Positions 61,674 through 64,000 of a DNA stretch of 64,000 nucleotides are shown in pieces. Position 1 is the stretch's first letter. Each line of letters begins with the position of its first letter. The stretch spans positions 12,308,513 through 12,372,512 of the forward strand of contig CM034547.1 in the NCBI GenBank assembly GCA_020055645.1, written 5' to 3'. This DNA is from Tomocerus qinae (taxonomy: Eukaryota; Arthropoda; Collembola; Entomobryomorpha; Tomoceridae). Under the pieces are notes generated by a model. It made no database searches, had not been told where the DNA came from, and worked only from the letters and a program-made list of their open reading frames with translations. The position numbers and the translations under genes were made by a program.

Positions 61674-62752
61674 AAAAGTGTAAAACTGTAAGGCTGTACC
61701 TCAGGTAAGTGGTCCAACTTGTGGTTTTACTTTATCGTATTTAATTTACCATTAATTGTGCAGTGAAGAAAACAAAATTTTTCGTTTTATTAGGTTCATG
61801 GTCATTGCTGGGAACTTCGGCACTGCGCCATCTCGGGGGGCACTCAGAGTAATGTGCTACTTGTTGACAGTGACCACAAGATGTCGCAGGGCCGCCTTTC
61901 TGGAATGAAACATAACCAACATTTTTCTCAAGTTGTTCATGTATCAACATCATGAACTCGAGACTGTGTTGTGTGTGTGATGTTGGGCATGAGACGATGA
62001 TGCATTGCGCCACTGCACTCTGCCCATAATTCATACACCCAACCTCATGCACGGTAAAAATTTTATTCGTTTTTAATTGATGCGGGTGGATTTTAATGGG
62101 GGTGTCGGGTGGTGCTGCTCGGGATTGTGGGCGTGGTCATGCGGGGGGGACTGCCGCGGATTGGGGAGTCTGTACCGGGGGTCTCACATTGGCTCTTTCC
62201 CCGGGGTGCCTTACCATACCGCCGTGTATAGCCGCCGCCTGGCCTCTCTCTTGGTTTCGGGTGGGGCTATTTGATGGCTCCCATTGAAATCCTAGGACAC
62301 ATGTCAACCGTGTCCAGGAATCAGTACTCAGAAATGAGGACTGCATGAAAGAGATGGGGAGCTGCAGAGCCAACCTGTCTCAACGTACTCCATTTACGTG
62401 CGTAAGTGGGGATCATATTTTATGAGTAACCACTTCCCAAAGCAGCAGGTATACTGCCGACGTGGCAGCAAGAACTGCCAGAACCGGAGAATAGGGGGCT
62501 AAAAGGAACCCTAGAATCCCAATCCCCCTGGACCGCAAGATGAGGTAGGTGGGGCGGGGTGCCCAATTTCGTTCTTTTCTTATTTTATTTTGTGGTGGCA
62601 GGTGCTGCTGCTAAAACGCCATATCTAAGCACTGGTATGGTGTGGCAGAGCCTGCCGGGAATCAAAGTTGTCGCCAGGGGAGTTGGCAATAGGCCCGTAC
62701 AGGCGGCCTGCGCCCTTGTCGTCAGTTCTACTCAATAGGCTGATGACAACCC

Positions 62753-62776
62753 CTTATAATACATACATACATACAT
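62753..62776 (+). repeat. (ATAC)n microsatellite, LINE tail
   Basis: Five to six ATAC units between the GATGACAACCCC end of the LINE and the target duplication. Confidence 0.85.
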
Positions 62777-62889
62777 ACAAGCCGAATGTTTGAGTTGTGA
62801 AAGTGGAAACATATAGACAAAGGTTATCAGAACCAGCAAATATTGGTGGACGGTCATTAAAGTACCACAACAATGACTCTTAATGACTA

Positions 62890-63040
62890 CTGACAGCCTT
62901 AGGCTCCCCTGGCATTAAAACGACAATCTCAGTGTTGAGGGAGTTGGCAATGGGCCGTAAATGTGGCTTACGCCTACGCCCAGTACTATCATTCTCTAGT
63001 AAATCAGTAGGCAGTATACCCCATGCATACATGTACACAC
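62890..63040 (+). mobile_element. Older fragment of the same LINE 3' end
   Basis: GGGAGTTGGCAATGGGCC, then ...GGCTTACGCC... and CAGTAGGCAGTATACCCC, parallels the 62690-62755 end (GGAGTTGGCAATAGGCCCGT). It is clearly more diverged, with a decayed CATACATG tail. Confidence 0.55.
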
Positions 63041-63590
63041 ACTCTCAACCTCCTGGGTGGTCAGGGGCAACGTGAGGTTTTCATCTTAGATTTACTATTT
63101 TTGACCAATCTCCCAATTTTTGACTGTTCCACCTCCCAGCAAAATTCCATCATTCTCCTCTCCACCAGCCCCAAACAATATTAATATTTTATATTCAATA
63201 AAAGTGCCCTACCTCAAGAAAATGCCAGGGAATCATAATATTTTAAAGGGTTCTTATTGTGCCTCGGGAATTGGCATTGAATGCGATGTATGGGTATGAA
63301 TGGGGTATTTTTACAAACCCTATGTAAAGCATAATCCTAGATCCTGCATCCATCCTTAATTTATTTGGATACTTCGATTCTATGTATGCCTGTTTACCAA
63401 CTAGCAACTTCAGTGCATTTTATACTAACATATTCTATCAACACACAGTATTCAATGTATTAGAGAGTATTGATATAATATCAATATTATACTAGTGAAA
63501 ACCAACTATTTTTATTGCTTTAATTTTAAACACAGCGTTTTCTATTATTATTCGGTTGGACTCAAATCTGGAGGGAATGATTTTGATTGT
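63041..63590. other. Non-coding flank
   Basis: AT-rich sequence with no supported gene or element between the LINE fragments and the putative promoter at the window's right end. Confidence 0.5.
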
Positions 63591-63649
63591 GTGTAATGTG
63601 TACCCGACAGCCACCCTCCGCAGATCAGACCGCGAAACATAATGTCCCT

Positions 63650-63932
63650 GTAAAGTGAAAGAGCTGCGCGAGTTGGTTGCGTGTTATAGACGAGACTTCG
63701 TTTACTTTGGACAGAACTCCTACTAGAGTAGACTACACACTGAGAGGAGAGCTGCAGTTTGCTTTTTGGTTGCTTGATTGTCTGTGTGTTACTTGATTTG
63801 ATGGTAAAAATTGGTAAATGTAAAGGTCCTGGCCTGTTTAAAGGTGTTGTTATTATTATGTAATGTAGTGATGTAAACATACGACTAAATAACAACTACC
63901 ACCACTTAAGTTTTTTTGTGAACTCAATCAAG
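63650..63932 (+). promoter_or_regulatory. Putative 5' non-coding exon of a gene leaving the window
   Basis: A GC-richer start (GTAAAGTGAAAGAGCTGCGC) passes into a leader with several short upstream frames and ends at a consensus donor ATCAAG/gtgaga (63932/63933). No long plus-strand frame is present, so it would be a 5'UTR exon with the coding part beyond 64000. This is inferred from composition and donor only. Confidence 0.35.
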
Positions 63933-64000
63933 GTGAGAATTTTGAATTATGTTTGTTAGCAATATATACTTATGACCTTTAAAATATTGAAATGGTGATG

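Larger units (their letters stand above)
61567..62776 (+). mobile_element. 5'-truncated LINE insertion with (ATAC)n tail
   Basis: Flanked by the identical 13-mer AAGCCGAATGTTT at 61554-61566 and 62777-62789, and ending in (ATAC)n immediately before the right copy: the mark of target-primed reverse transcription. The last ~680 bp are GC-rich and look like a LINE 3'UTR, partly repeated at 62890-63040. The left part (61741-62052) is open only on the minus strand, with a CGHC...H...C zinc-knuckle-like motif, so the 5' part may be inverted. Clade not assigned. Confidence 0.75.

Noticed and set aside
61741-62052. 103-codon minus frame with a CGHC...H...C motif as a host gene
   Set aside because: It lies inside the LINE insertion delimited by the 13-bp duplication, so it was treated as element-derived or chance; the knuckle spacing is also not exact.
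1-64000. CRISPR arrays, operons and other prokaryotic features
   Set aside because: Spliced genes, AATAAA signals and animal proteins show a nuclear animal genome; the regular repeats found are satellites without spacers.

Overview
This window looks like AT-rich nuclear DNA of an invertebrate animal, most likely an arthropod. The evidence is spliced genes with short introns (about 70-110 bp), TATA plus TCAGT-type initiators about 31 bp apart, and animal-specific proteins (Aladin, a KICSTOR subunit, COX6C, NCOA6). Species cannot be fixed from the sequence. Identifications rest on reading translations against remembered family sequences; no search was run.

Layout. 1-2.5 kb: no gene seen. 2.5-24.7 kb is a compact gene block: AAAS/Aladin (minus, 8 exons), KICS2/C12orf66 (minus, 9 exons, only 243 bp upstream of AAAS), COX6C (plus, divergent from KICS2) and a very large NCOA6 homologue (plus, 7 coding exons, about 3884 aa, one exon of 8.0 kb). 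For AAAS, KICS2 and NCOA6 the inferred exon lengths sum to whole codons. 24.8-43.4 kb is a gene-poor stretch with non-autonomous mobile elements, among them a 183-bp hAT-type MITE with a perfect 8-bp target duplication, and a 21-bp minisatellite. 43.4-45.2 kb holds an unrecognised spliced gene with its own TATA/initiator and a Cys-rich putative zinc-binding C terminus; its first exon does not join the rest in frame. 45.2-57 kb is again gene-poor, with two core-promoter-like sites and copies of a ~370-bp interspersed repeat. 57.1-60.3 kb is the most striking structure: a 3.2-kb near-complete palindrome (foldback element) flanked by TA, with 40-bp satellites in both arms and a second 444-bp TA-flanked MITE nested in only one arm. 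61.6-62.8 kb is a 5'-truncated LINE insertion with an (ATAC)n tail and a 13-bp target duplication. The last 400 bp look like a 5' non-coding exon of a gene running out of the window.

Functionally the recognised genes are unrelated housekeeping or regulatory genes: nuclear pore (AAAS), amino-acid sensing upstream of mTORC1 (KICS2), mitochondrial respiration (COX6C) and transcriptional coactivation (NCOA6). Their proximity probably reflects shared promoters and compactness rather than a pathway.
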